This document shows positions 9,175-18,023 of a stretch of 64,000 nt of DNA, one piece after another. The number at the start of each line of letters is the position of its first letter. The first letter of the stretch is position 1. The position numbers and the translations under genes were made by a program. The stretch is from an uncultured Anaerolineae bacterium (GTDB lineage Bacteria > Chloroflexota > Anaerolineae > J036 > Brachytrichaceae), in assembly GCA_938034415.1 (NCBI GenBank), contig CALHLE010000036.1, positions 20,951 to 84,950 on the forward strand, written 5' to 3'. The notes below the pieces were generated by a model that worked only from the letters and a program-made list of their open reading frames with translations, made no database searches and was not told the origin of the DNA.

Positions 9175-9825
9175 TCACAGCCGAGGCGTCACCCCAACAA
9201 AAGCGCATAACTCGCGGTAGCCCGCCACGCCCAACGCCAATGCGACTTCTTCGGCGTAAATCTGAAAGACGTACTCCGGCTCGCCCGCGCAGTCCTCGTA
9301 GCACCCGCCGCCGCGATTGAAGAGGTCGTTTGCATCGTCCAGCGTCAGGCGCTTCGCCGGCAGGGGCCGGCCCTCGGCATCCTCATACTCGTCCACCAGC
9401 GGGAAGAGGCAGCAGTAGTAGGGCTTCAGCTCCCAGGGCGGGCGACCGTGGGCGATGCAAGCCGCTTGAATCGCGCAGCAGCGATCTTCGGGGCGCAAAA
9501 ACACACACGTTGTACCGCTGGGGTGGGATGGATCCTCGACCGTAGTTGTGCCGGTATATCGCCCCGATGGGAAGGCGGGGTCATCGTCGTGCAGTTCGGC
9601 AAACCAAGTGCTCGGATCCCGGCGCGCCGCCGGCATAAAAGGTTGGATCATCTCGGCCTGAGCAATGATGCGCTGGGCGTGCGCGTAGTCCACCCACACC
9701 CCATCGGCGCAACAGCCAGCCTTGCACCGGGCGACCTGGCAACGACGGATCGCCCTCTTTTGCAGCAGCTTGTCGTCTATCGCGTAGCCGTTGATGATGA
9801 TGTCGGCCATGATCCGCTTGCTCAC
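9175..9825 (-). CDS. YkgJ/DUF3109-like cysteine-cluster protein
   Basis: This 216-residue protein is rich in cysteine: CQVARCKAGCC near residues 29-39, CVFLRPEDRCC around 108-118, CIAHGRPPWELKPYYCCLFPL after that, and CYEDC near residue 175. The spacing resembles the YkgJ/DUF3109 families, proposed to chelate zinc or an iron-sulfur cluster. It overlaps the small YtxH-like gene upstream by 4 nt (ATGA type), so the two are translationally coupled. No function is established. Confidence 0.65.
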   Translation of the reverse strand: MSKRIMADIIINGYAIDDKLLQKRAIRRCQVARCKAGCCADGVWVDYAHAQRIIAQAEMIQPFMPAARRDPSTWFAELHDDDPAFPSGRYTGTTTVEDPSHPSGTTCVFLRPEDRCCAIQAACIAHGRPPWELKPYYCCLFPLVDEYEDAEGRPLPAKRLTLDDANDLFNRGGGCYEDCAGEPEYVFQIYAEEVALALGVAGYRELCAFVGVTPRL

Positions 9826-10031
9826 TGGCCACGCAGTCGGTTGAGTTGCTCCTCCATCTCGCGCTGGCGCTGCTCCGAAGCGCGACGCCCTTCTTCCAGA
9901 ATTTCTTCCACCTCACGCCTAATGTCGTCGCGCAAGTCCTCGCCGGATTGGGGCGCCAGGAGCAAGGCAATCACCGCGCCGCCAAGCGCGCCGATGATCA
10001 TGCCGTTCAAAAAGCTGCCGAATTTGCCCAT
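9822..10031 (-). CDS. YtxH-like small membrane protein
   Basis: This 69-residue protein has an N-terminal glycine-rich membrane segment (about residues 8-27, ending LLLAPQSGEDLR) and a charged helical C-terminus likely to form a coiled coil. That is the YtxH-domain layout, where LLAPxSG follows the membrane helix. AGGAG lies upstream of the ATG. It is coupled to the cysteine-cluster gene downstream. YtxH-like proteins are associated with stress and envelope functions; nothing more specific can be said. Confidence 0.75.
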   Translation of the reverse strand: MGKFGSFLNGMIIGALGGAVIALLLAPQSGEDLRDDIRREVEEILEEGRRASEQRQREMEEQLNRLRGQ

Positions 10032-10135
10032 AGCACTTGCTTCTCCTGTTGGATTAACACTATACGCCGGGCCGAGTTGTGCAGCGCCTACGACTTCCGG
10101 CTAACCGACCGACACATCGCTTTCTGTGGGATCGC

Positions 10136-10141
10136 TAAAAT
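10136..10141 (+). promoter_or_regulatory. -10 element of the M24 peptidase gene
   Basis: TAAAAT ends 10 nt before the ATG at 10152. No Shine-Dalgarno sequence is present, consistent with a leaderless mRNA. Confidence 0.45.
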
Positions 10142-10151
10142 AGCCCAAATC

Positions 10152-11267
10152 ATGACCATCGAACGACTGAGCAGACTAAAGCAGGCGCAGCAACTGGCTA
10201 ATGTGGATTATGTCGCGCTCGTGCCCGGACCCAATCTGATTTACTTCACCGGCCTGAACATGCACCTGAGCGAGCGGCCGATCGTGGCGTTGTTCCCCGC
10301 TGACGATGCGCCGCCCATCCTCATCGCGCCTTTCTTCGAGGTTGGCAAAGCGACGAGCGGGCCCGTCGCGCTGGATTGGCAGATATACAGCTACAAGGAC
10401 GGCGCATCCTTCCAAACTGCCTTCCGCCAAGCGGCAGAAGCGCGCGACTTGCGCGGCAAGACCATCGCCATTGAGCTGTTGCAGATGCGCTTGTTGGAGT
10501 GGACGCTGCTCAGCGAGGTTGCGCCCGGCATCCGTCAGGCGTCGGCTGCCGACCTGATCGCGCCGCTGCGCATGGTGAAGGATGCCGATGAGGTCAACGC
10601 GATGCGTCGCGCGGTTATGCTTGCCGAGGCGGCCTTGACCCAGGCGCTGGAGGAAATTTGCGAAGGCATGACCGAGCGCCAGGTGGCCAACCTATTGCTG
10701 CGCCACCTGCTGGCTGCCGGCGCGCAAGGGCTGCTGTTCGAGCCGCTCGTGCAATCTGGGCCAAACGGGGCCAACCCACACGGCATGTCCGGCGACCGGC
10801 CCTTATGCCGAGGTGACATGGTCGTGATTGACTTCGGGCTGAAAGTGGAGGGCTACGGCAGCGACATCACGCGCACGATTGCCGTCGGCGAACCGGACGC
10901 GCAGATGCGCGATGCCTACGAGGTGGTGAAAGAGGCCAATGCGGCCGGACGCGCTGCGGCCAAGCCGGGGGCGACCGGTGAGATGGTGGACCGCGCCGCG
11001 CGCAGCGTGATCGAAGCAGCCGGCTACGGCGCGTATTTCACCCATCGCACCGGCCACGGCTTGGGCCTGGAAGGGCACGAACCGCCCTACATGGTCGCGG
11101 GCGACACGACTGCGCTGCAACCGGGCATGACCTTCACCGTCGAGCCGGGCATCTACATCCCCGGCAAAGGCGGCATACGCATCGAAGACGATATGCTGAT
11201 CACCGAGGACGGCAACCAGAGCCTAACTTCATTCACCCGCGACCTGCTCACAGTGTGTCCCCGGTGA
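10152..11267 (+). CDS. M24 family aminopeptidase (Xaa-Pro dipeptidase type)
   Basis: This 371-residue protein has an N-terminal creatinase-like domain (MTIERLSRL to about residue 130) and a C-terminal pita-bread catalytic domain. Metal ligands of the M24 family are visible: Asp in VVIDFGLKVEGYGSDITR, His in HRTGHGLGLEGHE, Glu in TVEPGIY and Glu in RIEDDMLIT. It would remove N-terminal residues preceding proline, or cleave Xaa-Pro dipeptides, in the cytoplasm. The ATG was chosen because homology begins there and a -10 hexamer lies 10 nt upstream. The stop overlaps the next start (TGATG). Confidence 0.9.
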   Translation: MTIERLSRLKQAQQLANVDYVALVPGPNLIYFTGLNMHLSERPIVALFPADDAPPILIAPFFEVGKATSGPVALDWQIYSYKDGASFQTAFRQAAEARDLRGKTIAIELLQMRLLEWTLLSEVAPGIRQASAADLIAPLRMVKDADEVNAMRRAVMLAEAALTQALEEICEGMTERQVANLLLRHLLAAGAQGLLFEPLVQSGPNGANPHGMSGDRPLCRGDMVVIDFGLKVEGYGSDITRTIAVGEPDAQMRDAYEVVKEANAAGRAAAKPGATGEMVDRAARSVIEAAGYGAYFTHRTGHGLGLEGHEPPYMVAGDTTALQPGMTFTVEPGIYIPGKGGIRIEDDMLITEDGNQSLTSFTRDLLTVCPR

Positions 11268-12190
11268 TGACCGTCACCCCAAACCAGCGCCGCGTTTCTG
11301 ACCTGTTGATCCTGTGGGCCTGGGAATATGACGCCGATTTCGTCGCCATGCTAGTTCGCGCGTGTGCGACGCGCGACGTAAGCACGCGCGTCTGTGGCGC
11401 GGACGAATTGGCGCAGCTGCCTGCGTGGCTAGATTCAGGCGAGATCCGCGCGCGCGTCGGCCTGGATCGCGTGTGGGACTGGGGCGGGGAATATGAGCGG
11501 CACGTCGAGGCGATGCAGCGCAACGTGCCGCTGATGGTCAACGACTACGCGCGCGTGCGGCGCGTCTGGAACAAGCTGACGATGCACATGACGTTGATCG
11601 CGCATGGCATCTATGTGCCGCACCTGATCCTCCTGCCGTCGTATGAAGAGCAGCCCAACCTGCCGCGCGTGAACCTCGCCCCGCTGGGCGGCAGGTTTTC
11701 GGTGAAGAGCGTGCACAGCGGCGGCAGCGGCGTATTAAATCCGGTGACTCGATGGGAGGACGTGCTGGCGCAGCGCCTCGAGTGGCCTAGCGAGCAGACG
11801 ATCCTGCAAGCCTGGGTCGAGCCGAAGTTGCTCGGCAAGCGCCGGGCTTGGTTTCGCGTGTTCTATGCTTGCGGCAGCACCTTCCCGTGCTGGGCCGACG
11901 ACCGCACCCACGTGCAAGAGCCGGTCTCGCCAGAGGACGAAAGCCGCTATCAACTGTGCATCCTGCGCGGCCTTACCCAGCAAATCGCCGGATTGTGTGG
12001 GCTAAACCTGTTCTCGACCGAAATTGCGCTTGATCAAAACAACCTGTGGCAGGTGTGCGACTACGTCAACGAGCCTTGCGACTTTCGGCTGAAGTCCACC
12101 GCCGTCAACGGCGTGCCCGACGAGGTCGTAGCTGCGATCTGCGACCGCATCGCCGGCTGGGTCAAGCGTCGGACGCAAGCAGCCCACTGA
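11267..12190 (+). CDS. ATP-grasp-like protein, function unknown
   Basis: This protein of 307 residues starts at the ATG that overlaps the stop of the M24 peptidase gene (TGATG), so the two are translationally coupled. The layout suggests an ATP-grasp fold: an N-terminal alpha/beta part, KLTMHMTLIAHGIYVPHLI as the central-domain entry, FSVKSVHSGGSGVL as the ATP-binding strand-loop, a beta-rich part, and a final region with STEIALDQNNLWQVCDYVNEP carrying acidic metal-ligand candidates. This is similar in outline to RimK-type ligases, but the identity is uncertain. Confidence 0.5.
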   Translation: MTVTPNQRRVSDLLILWAWEYDADFVAMLVRACATRDVSTRVCGADELAQLPAWLDSGEIRARVGLDRVWDWGGEYERHVEAMQRNVPLMVNDYARVRRVWNKLTMHMTLIAHGIYVPHLILLPSYEEQPNLPRVNLAPLGGRFSVKSVHSGGSGVLNPVTRWEDVLAQRLEWPSEQTILQAWVEPKLLGKRRAWFRVFYACGSTFPCWADDRTHVQEPVSPEDESRYQLCILRGLTQQIAGLCGLNLFSTEIALDQNNLWQVCDYVNEPCDFRLKSTAVNGVPDEVVAAICDRIAGWVKRRTQAAH

Positions 12191-12265
12191 ATCACCGCGA
12201 CGGGAACAAACGGTTTGCTCGTAACGTCTTAGCGAGCAGTGATGATGCGCATAGGAGGAATGAAC

Positions 12266-13003
12266 ATGTCAAAACGCCTGTTAACCATCCTGGCTGCCGG
12301 CGCGTTGGCGATGGCCGCCCTGGCCGGTCAGACTACCACTCACGCCAGCACAACGCTTCAACAAGATAGCCAACCCTTTCGACGCACGGTGACCGTGATA
12401 GGGATCGGTCGAGCAGCAGCCCCGCCGGACATCGCGCGCGTCACGGTGGGCGTAGATATTGTCAACCCCCGGCTGAGCGCCGCGCTCACCGAAGCCAACC
12501 GCAAGACGGCGGCGATCATGGCTGCCCTGGAGAAGGCCGGCGTCGCCAAGAAGGACATCCAAACAGCCGAGTTCAACGTCTTCCCGCAGCAAGCATTTGG
12601 GCCAAGCGGCCCTGGGCCGATCACCGGCTATCGCGTGATCAACACGATGCGGGTGACGGTGCGCAACCTGGATAACACCGGCGCAGTGCTCGACGCAGCC
12701 ATCAATGCCGGCGCGAACTCGATTCAAGGGTTGGTCTTCACGATCGAGGATGTCAAGGCAATAGAAGCCAAGGCGCGCAAAGACGCAATGGCCGACGCCA
12801 AGGCCAAAGCTGCGACTCTGGCTGGGGAAGCCGGCGCAAAGGTCGGGCGGGCGCTGACCATCTCGGAAGCCACATCGAGCGGCGGTCCCGTGCCGGTGTT
12901 CGCTGTCGCCTCGGCAGCCGAAGGTTTGGGCGGGGGTGCATCCATTGCGCCCGGCACGCAGGATGTCGTCATCCAGGTGCAAGTGACCTACGAGATCGAG
13001 TGA
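12266..13003 (+). CDS. SIMPL-domain (DUF541) secreted protein
   Basis: This 245-residue protein has a signal peptide (SKRLLTILAAGALAMAALAG) followed by a SIMPL/DUF541 domain: VTVIGIGRAAAPPDIARVTVGV at the start, MAALEKAGVAKKDIQTAEFNVFP in the middle and KDAMADAKAKAATLAGEAGAKVG near the end. The start at 12266 is supported by AGGAGG at 12253-12258, 7 nt upstream. SIMPL proteins are periplasmic or extracytoplasmic; their roles are poorly understood. It appears to be a single-gene unit ended by the hairpin at 13014-13050. Confidence 0.87.
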   Translation: MSKRLLTILAAGALAMAALAGQTTTHASTTLQQDSQPFRRTVTVIGIGRAAAPPDIARVTVGVDIVNPRLSAALTEANRKTAAIMAALEKAGVAKKDIQTAEFNVFPQQAFGPSGPGPITGYRVINTMRVTVRNLDNTGAVLDAAINAGANSIQGLVFTIEDVKAIEAKARKDAMADAKAKAATLAGEAGAKVGRALTISEATSSGGPVPVFAVASAAEGLGGGASIAPGTQDVVIQVQVTYEIE

Positions 13004-13013
13004 TCGCAAAAGA

Positions 13014-13050
13014 CTAGGGGCAAGGTTTCCTCAAGAAACCCTGCCCCTAG
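13014..13050. terminator. bidirectional hairpin terminator between convergent genes
   Basis: A 16-nt arm (CTAGGGGCAAGGTTTC) faces GAAACCCTGCCCCTAG with one A-C mismatch and a 5-nt loop. It sits between the convergent SIMPL and GH172 genes. On the minus strand the stem is followed by TCTTTTGCG; on the plus strand no T-run is present. Confidence 0.7.
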
Positions 13051-13057
13051 GACATGA

Positions 13058-14149
13058 TTAAATCACCTCTAACCCATCGCGATCCGGCAACGCCGGGAAG
13101 GGCGCATGGGGCTCGGTCTGATACCAAAACGCTGTTGAGGCGATGTCGTCTTGCAGCGGCAGATACCGTCTGCCGCTGCGCCAGCCCAACGCCTGGATGG
13201 TCACGCGCAGGTCATGCTCAAAGCGGATGGGGTCGGCGATATGCCAGCGATACATGCCGAAACGCTGCTGACTCTGATATAGCCCATCCGGTTTGATGAC
13301 TTGCGGCAGGCCGCTGTAGGGCGTGCAGAACACGCCATACTCGCCTCTGGGGTGCTCGAAGTTCCACGCCCCGCCGAAGTAATCCTCCGTGCCGGTGCCG
13401 CAGATGGTGGGCCATTCGTCACCGTCCATGTAGAACTTCATCTCCCCCTCGCCCCACCAGCCGTTGTTGTTCACGCCCCAGGCCAGATATGTGCCGACGT
13501 AGTGCCCTTTGCCTCGCACGCCGTCCAGCAGCGTATGCACCGACTTGTAGGGCAGCGGGTTGCTGCGCCGCCATTGGGCGTGAAAGTAGGCCGCATCGTC
13601 GGGAACATCAGTGAGCGCATAGGTGATCTGATAGAAACAGATCATCGGGTCGTCGGCCAGGTTCTCCAGGGTAATGCGGGCGGATTTGCGGAAGGGCATC
13701 TCCCAGTAAGCGTTAAAGCCGCCGGCCGGGTTGACGCACACGGCTAGCGAGGCGATATTGCAGCGCACGCCCCAGCCACAGCAGAAGAAATCGCCTACCG
13801 GCGTCTCGACCGAAGGTGTCGCCTCGCCATCCCAGTACATGCGCAGCACCGCGCGACGCCAGGTGTCGGGGAACATGGTCATCCAGATATGCTGGATCGC
13901 GCCGCTGCCTTCGATCTGAGCGAGCGTGAATGTCGCGCGCGGCGCGATTGATACGCACGGCGAGACCTTCCAGCCTTGACCCAGCTCACGCGCGGCGTTC
14001 GCCGCCTCGCCTTCGGTGGCCATGCCGCCTTTGCCCTTCTCGCCGGTGAAGTTCTCCGCGCTGATCGAGCGCGTCTGAGCATTGGAGAGTCGCGACAGGT
14101 TGCCCAGGTGCATGCCCAGGCCGTTGAAGGAGTACGCTTTCGTGTCCAT
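13058..14149 (-). CDS. DUF2961 protein, glycoside hydrolase family 172-like
   Basis: This protein of 363 residues starts from the ATG giving MDTKAYSFNGLGMHLGNLSR. The N-terminal region contains SAENFTGEKGKGGMATEG and GSGAIQHIWMT, followed by RAVLRMYWDGEATPSVETPVGDFF. The signature CGTGTEDYFGGAWNF lies in the C-terminal third. These are hallmarks of DUF2961, now GH172, which includes enzymes acting on alpha-arabinofuranosyl and difructose structures. No signal peptide is visible, so action on intracellular or imported sugars is likely. Confidence 0.88.
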   Translation of the reverse strand: MDTKAYSFNGLGMHLGNLSRLSNAQTRSISAENFTGEKGKGGMATEGEAANAARELGQGWKVSPCVSIAPRATFTLAQIEGSGAIQHIWMTMFPDTWRRAVLRMYWDGEATPSVETPVGDFFCCGWGVRCNIASLAVCVNPAGGFNAYWEMPFRKSARITLENLADDPMICFYQITYALTDVPDDAAYFHAQWRRSNPLPYKSVHTLLDGVRGKGHYVGTYLAWGVNNNGWWGEGEMKFYMDGDEWPTICGTGTEDYFGGAWNFEHPRGEYGVFCTPYSGLPQVIKPDGLYQSQQRFGMYRWHIADPIRFEHDLRVTIQALGWRSGRRYLPLQDDIASTAFWYQTEPHAPFPALPDRDGLEVI

Positions 14150-14197
14150 GGCGCGGGCGATTGTGCAATCGCGACGCCGCGCGCGCAAGCGCATCAT

Positions 14198-14236
14198 GCG
14201 ACAAGCCGGCGATTCGACGAATCGCCGGCTTGTCGC
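14198..14236. repeat. 39-bp near-perfect palindrome
   Basis: The 19-nt arm GCGACAAGCCGGCGATTCG is followed by one A and the exact inverted complement, in the gap between the ABC-F gene end and the GH172 start (both minus strand). It could be a terminator of the ABC-F unit, although no T-run flanks it, or a regulatory or repeat element. Confidence 0.8.
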
Positions 14237-14346
14237 TCGTCGCTCGCGCCTTTACTTCATGGGCAAGCCATCTCAGGTTCGTACCATCGCGCGGCTTGAA
14301 GACAGAATGGGTCAGCAGTCAGAGGGCTCAGCCGAAGGCAGCGCGC

Positions 14347-16272
14347 TCATGCCAGCGCCTCAAATTCCGCCCAGGCTTCCGCCAGTTCGCGTTCGGCTTG
14401 GCGATAGGCCTCGCCCAGCGCTTGGGCGCGCGCGAAGTCGCCGCCGGCTTGTTGGATCTCGTCGGCGAGCGCATCGAGGCGCGCTTCAAGCGCCTGGATG
14501 CGCTGCTCGACAGCGACCAGCCGGGCCTGGCGTTGCTGCTGGGCATTCTTCGACATCGCCGGAGGCGTCGCCGCGCGCGGCGCATGTCCTGCGCCGTTCG
14601 TCTTCTCGTTAGGCAGCGGCGTCGAGGCTTGCGCGTCGCGCGCCTCGCGCCACTCATCGTAAGGCCCTTTGAAAACGCTCATGCACACCTTGCCATCGGC
14701 GCCTCGCTCGAGAATCCACAACTGCGTCGCCAGGGCGGTGATGAGGTAACGGTCGTGCGAGACGAAGAGCAACGTGCCGTCGAAGCGTTGCAAGGCTTCG
14801 GTCAACACCTCTTGCGCGGGAATGTCGAGGTGATTGGTCGGCTCATCGAGCAGCAGGAAGTTCGCGCCCTGCAAGGCGAGCTTGGCCAGCGCCACGCGCG
14901 CGCGTTCGCCGCCGCTGAGCGCAGCGACCGGTTTGAAGTGATCATCGCCGCTGAACAGAAACCGCCCTAGGATGTCGCGCGCCTCGCTCAATTTCAAGTC
15001 GGGTCGCGCCGACATCAGCTCCTGCAGCACAGTGTGGTCAGGATTTAGCCCCTCGCCGGCCTGCGCGAAATAGCCGATGCGCACACCGGCGCCGATCTGC
15101 ACGGCGCCGGCCAACGGCGGCAGCTCACCGGCGATCGTCTTGAGAAAGGAGGTCTTGCCGGTGCCGTTTGGGCCGATCAAGGCAGCGCGCTCGCCGCGCA
15201 TCAACAGCAGGTCGGGCGCGGTGAACAGCGCGCAAGATGAGGCGCGGTAGCCCACGGTCAACGCGCGCGTCTCCAGCACCCGGTCGCCGCTGCGCCCGTT
15301 GCTCTGCAAGCGCAACGCGAGCGCCCGCTGTTGCGCGGGTTTCTCCAGCCGTTCGAGGCGATTCAACCGGCGCAGCCGGCCTTTTGCTTGCGCCGTGTTT
15401 TGGCCGGCGATGTTGCGCCGGATGTATTCCTCTTGCCGCTCGATGAACGCGCGCTGCGCTTCATACTCGGCCAGGGCGCGCGCGCGCCGTTCGGCGCGCT
15501 GCTGCGCATATTCGGTGTAGCCGCCGCGATAGAACTCCAGATAAGCCTGCCCATCCGCGCGCTTGCCCATCTCCCACACGCGGTCGCATACCTCGTCGAG
15601 GAAGTATCGGTCATGCGAAACGACGATCAGCGCGCCTTCCCACTCCTGCAAGTAACCTTCCAGCCACTCCACGCCTTGCCGGTCGAGATGATTGGTCGGC
15701 TCATCGAGCAGCAGCACGTCAGGCGCTTGCAAGAGCAGGCGCGCCAGATTAGCGCGCACGCGCTGCCCGCCGCTCAACGCCGCGATGGGCTTGTGCCAGT
15801 CCGCTTCGGCAAAGCCAAGGCCCAGCAGCACGCGCTTGATCTTCGACTCGACCTCATAGCCCCCCTTCAGCTCGAACGCTTGCTGCAACGCGCCGTAGGT
15901 CTCCAGCAGTCGCGCTGATTGCGCGCCGGACCCATCCGCCTGGGCCAGCGCGTGCTCGATCTGGGCCAGGCGCATGTGCAGGGCGCTCAACTCGGCGAAG
16001 GCAGACTGGGCTAACTGCCACACGGTGCGCGCGTCAGACTCCTCAGCCGACTGCGCCAGATAGCCACGTGTGACGCCGCGCGCGACATGCACCTGTCCGC
16101 CGGCGTCGGATTCATCTTCGCCGGCGATGATGCGCAGCAACGTGGTTTTGCCGCAACCGTTCGGGCCGACCAGCGCGATCTTGTCGCCGCGCGCGACGCT
16201 AAAGCTCAAGCCGCTGAACACGTCGAACGCGCCGAACGACTTGCTCACGTTCACGCCGCTGAGGATGGACAT
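14347..16272 (-). CDS. ABC-F family ATPase
   Basis: This 641-residue protein has two ABC ATPase domains and no membrane segments. The first has Walker A GPNGCGKTT and signature LSGGQR; the second has Walker A GPNGTGKTS and signature LSGGER. Both are followed by LLLDEPTNHLD. A charged inter-domain linker (about residues 240-310) and a C-terminal coiled coil are present, as in Uup/EttA-type proteins. ABC-F proteins act on ribosomes in translation or antibiotic resistance. The start MSILSGVNVSK at 16272 is preferred over an upstream in-frame start at 16317. Confidence 0.93.
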   Translation of the reverse strand: MSILSGVNVSKSFGAFDVFSGLSFSVARGDKIALVGPNGCGKTTLLRIIAGEDESDAGGQVHVARGVTRGYLAQSAEESDARTVWQLAQSAFAELSALHMRLAQIEHALAQADGSGAQSARLLETYGALQQAFELKGGYEVESKIKRVLLGLGFAEADWHKPIAALSGGQRVRANLARLLLQAPDVLLLDEPTNHLDRQGVEWLEGYLQEWEGALIVVSHDRYFLDEVCDRVWEMGKRADGQAYLEFYRGGYTEYAQQRAERRARALAEYEAQRAFIERQEEYIRRNIAGQNTAQAKGRLRRLNRLERLEKPAQQRALALRLQSNGRSGDRVLETRALTVGYRASSCALFTAPDLLLMRGERAALIGPNGTGKTSFLKTIAGELPPLAGAVQIGAGVRIGYFAQAGEGLNPDHTVLQELMSARPDLKLSEARDILGRFLFSGDDHFKPVAALSGGERARVALAKLALQGANFLLLDEPTNHLDIPAQEVLTEALQRFDGTLLFVSHDRYLITALATQLWILERGADGKVCMSVFKGPYDEWREARDAQASTPLPNEKTNGAGHAPRAATPPAMSKNAQQQRQARLVAVEQRIQALEARLDALADEIQQAGGDFARAQALGEAYRQAERELAEAWAEFEALA

Positions 16273-16274
16273 GC

Positions 16275-16498
16275 CGCAGATTGTAGCGAAAGCAGATGGG
16301 TGGCTCGCGTGGCGCACATCTTGAACTCGCCGAGCGTGGGGGACTGAAACGCGCCGTACCAGCCGAACACCCTGCCGACCGCACCAGACGGCTCGAGGTC
16401 TGCAGCTCGTGAATTGCGATGCGCCGGACGCCGATCGGCGCGATCACGATGGCCACGATCACCAGGACGGCGACGCTGATCCCCTCGGGTGCGCGCAT
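16275..16498 (-). pseudogene. remnant of a bacterial PH-domain membrane protein
   Basis: On the minus strand one frame reads an N-terminal membrane segment (ISVAVLVIVAIVIAP) and IGVRRIAIHEL. A neighbouring frame then continues with RVFGWYGAFQSPTLGEFK and MCATRATHLL. The second part resembles the end of bacterial PH-domain proteins (GWFGxFxSPxLGxFxxYATR). The two pieces are in different frames and much of the domain is missing, so this looks like a decayed gene. It fills most of the roughly 280-nt gap between the ABC-F and M20 genes. Confidence 0.45.
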
Positions 16499-16554
16499 CG
16501 AACGAGGAGTGAAATCGCTTCACAGACGCGAGCGAGGATGAAAGCGTCGCCGCG

Positions 16555-17931
16555 TCATTCCCGCGCGAACTCGTCAATCAGCGCGCCGATGTAGCGCATG
16601 CCGTCGTAGTAGTTTTGGAGAATGGCGTTCTCGTTGGGCGAATGGACGCGGCTATCGGGATGGCTGATGCCGGCGCACACCGTCGGCACGCCGCCGATGA
16701 AGGACGAGAGCGAATACATCGGGCCGCTGCCCGGGCTGAGCAGCACTTTCACGGGCGTCTGGTTGTAAATGCGCTCACACGCGCGCGCCGCTGCCTGCAC
16801 GATCGGCGCGTTCACATCCGACAGCTCAGCGCGATAACCGCCCAAGAATTTAATTTCGACGTCGCCAAAACCGTGCTTGTCCAGGTGCTTGCGCAGGAGG
16901 TCAAGCACGACCTCCGGCGTCAGGTTGGGCACCAACCGAAAGTCCACCTTCGCGCTGGCGACGGCCGGCAGCACAGTCTTAATGCCCTGCCCCTGCCAGC
17001 CGCTGGTCAAGCCGCAGATCGTGGCGGTGGGTTGGAAGAACAGGCGTTTGACCGCATCGAAGCCGGTGACGCCGGTGACGAATTCAGCGATGCCCCACTT
17101 GGCTTTGACCTCGGCCTCGTCGAAGGGCATTTCGCGCAGGATGGCTTCCTCCGCCGGCGTGAGCGCGCGCACGTGGTCGTAGTAGCCCTCGATCAGGATG
17201 CGCTCGCTCGCATCCTTGATCGTGTTCAAGGCCCACACCAGCCGCCAAGCCGCATTGGGAGCGATCGCCGCATTCGACGAGTGCAGGTCGTGGCTCACGC
17301 CCTTGACGTGCAGCTCGACGTAGCAAATACCTTTTACCCCCATGGTGAGCAGGAAGCGGCCTTGCTCGTCGAAGCCGCCGAACTCCCACAGGCAGCCGTC
17401 CATCGGTCGGCCATCCGGCTTGTGAAGCCAGCCCTGGTATCGCTCCACCCAGGCGTGCAGGTGCGGGCTGCCGACTTCCTCCTCGCCCTCGATCAGCCAC
17501 TTGATTTTGAAGGGCAGCTTGCCCTGCGTGGCTAGCCAGGCTTCGACGGCGTGAATGCGGGTCACCAGTTCGCCTTTGTCATCCGCGGCGCCGCGGGCGA
17601 AGATCTTGCCGTCTCGGATGGTCGGCTCAAAGGGTGGCGACTCCCACAGCTCCAACGGCTCGGCGGGCTGCACATCGTAGTGGTTGTAGATCAGCAGCTC
17701 CTTGTCGCCCTCGCCGAGTTCGGCCCACACGACCGGCGGCGCATCGCCTTCCGTTGGAACAACTTTGACTTCTGCGCCAAGCGCAGCCAAACGCCGCGCG
17801 ACCAGAGCGGCCATCTCCGGGATGCCCTGGCCGGTGGCGGCAACGCTGGGTTGGCGCAGGAAGTCCTTGTAATCCTCGAGCAGGCGTTCGCGATGCTCGC
17901 GGAGGTAAGCGTCGAATGATGCAGCATCCAT
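16555..17931 (-). CDS. M20 family metallopeptidase (dipeptidase-like)
   Basis: This 458-residue protein belongs to the M20 zinc peptidase family (carnosinase/CPG2 type). Metal-site motifs are visible: IYNHYDVQPAEP (His-x-Asp), RGAADDKGEL (bridging Asp), IEGEEEVGSPH (catalytic and metal-ligand Glu pair) and a late His region (CAGISHPDSRVHSPNENA). The dimerisation lid lies between roughly residues 210 and 320. It probably cleaves dipeptides or removes C-terminal residues in the cytoplasm. It is a single gene, with no partner suggested by context. Confidence 0.92.
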   Translation of the reverse strand: MDAASFDAYLREHRERLLEDYKDFLRQPSVAATGQGIPEMAALVARRLAALGAEVKVVPTEGDAPPVVWAELGEGDKELLIYNHYDVQPAEPLELWESPPFEPTIRDGKIFARGAADDKGELVTRIHAVEAWLATQGKLPFKIKWLIEGEEEVGSPHLHAWVERYQGWLHKPDGRPMDGCLWEFGGFDEQGRFLLTMGVKGICYVELHVKGVSHDLHSSNAAIAPNAAWRLVWALNTIKDASERILIEGYYDHVRALTPAEEAILREMPFDEAEVKAKWGIAEFVTGVTGFDAVKRLFFQPTATICGLTSGWQGQGIKTVLPAVASAKVDFRLVPNLTPEVVLDLLRKHLDKHGFGDVEIKFLGGYRAELSDVNAPIVQAAARACERIYNQTPVKVLLSPGSGPMYSLSSFIGGVPTVCAGISHPDSRVHSPNENAILQNYYDGMRYIGALIDEFARE

Positions 17932-18023
17932 GTCGGCGATGATAAATGTTGCGCTGCGCCCGGCCCCGCGAGACAGAGCGCGAGCGAACGGGCGAAGGCG
18001 ACGCCGTCGCCCGCCGACGGGCT

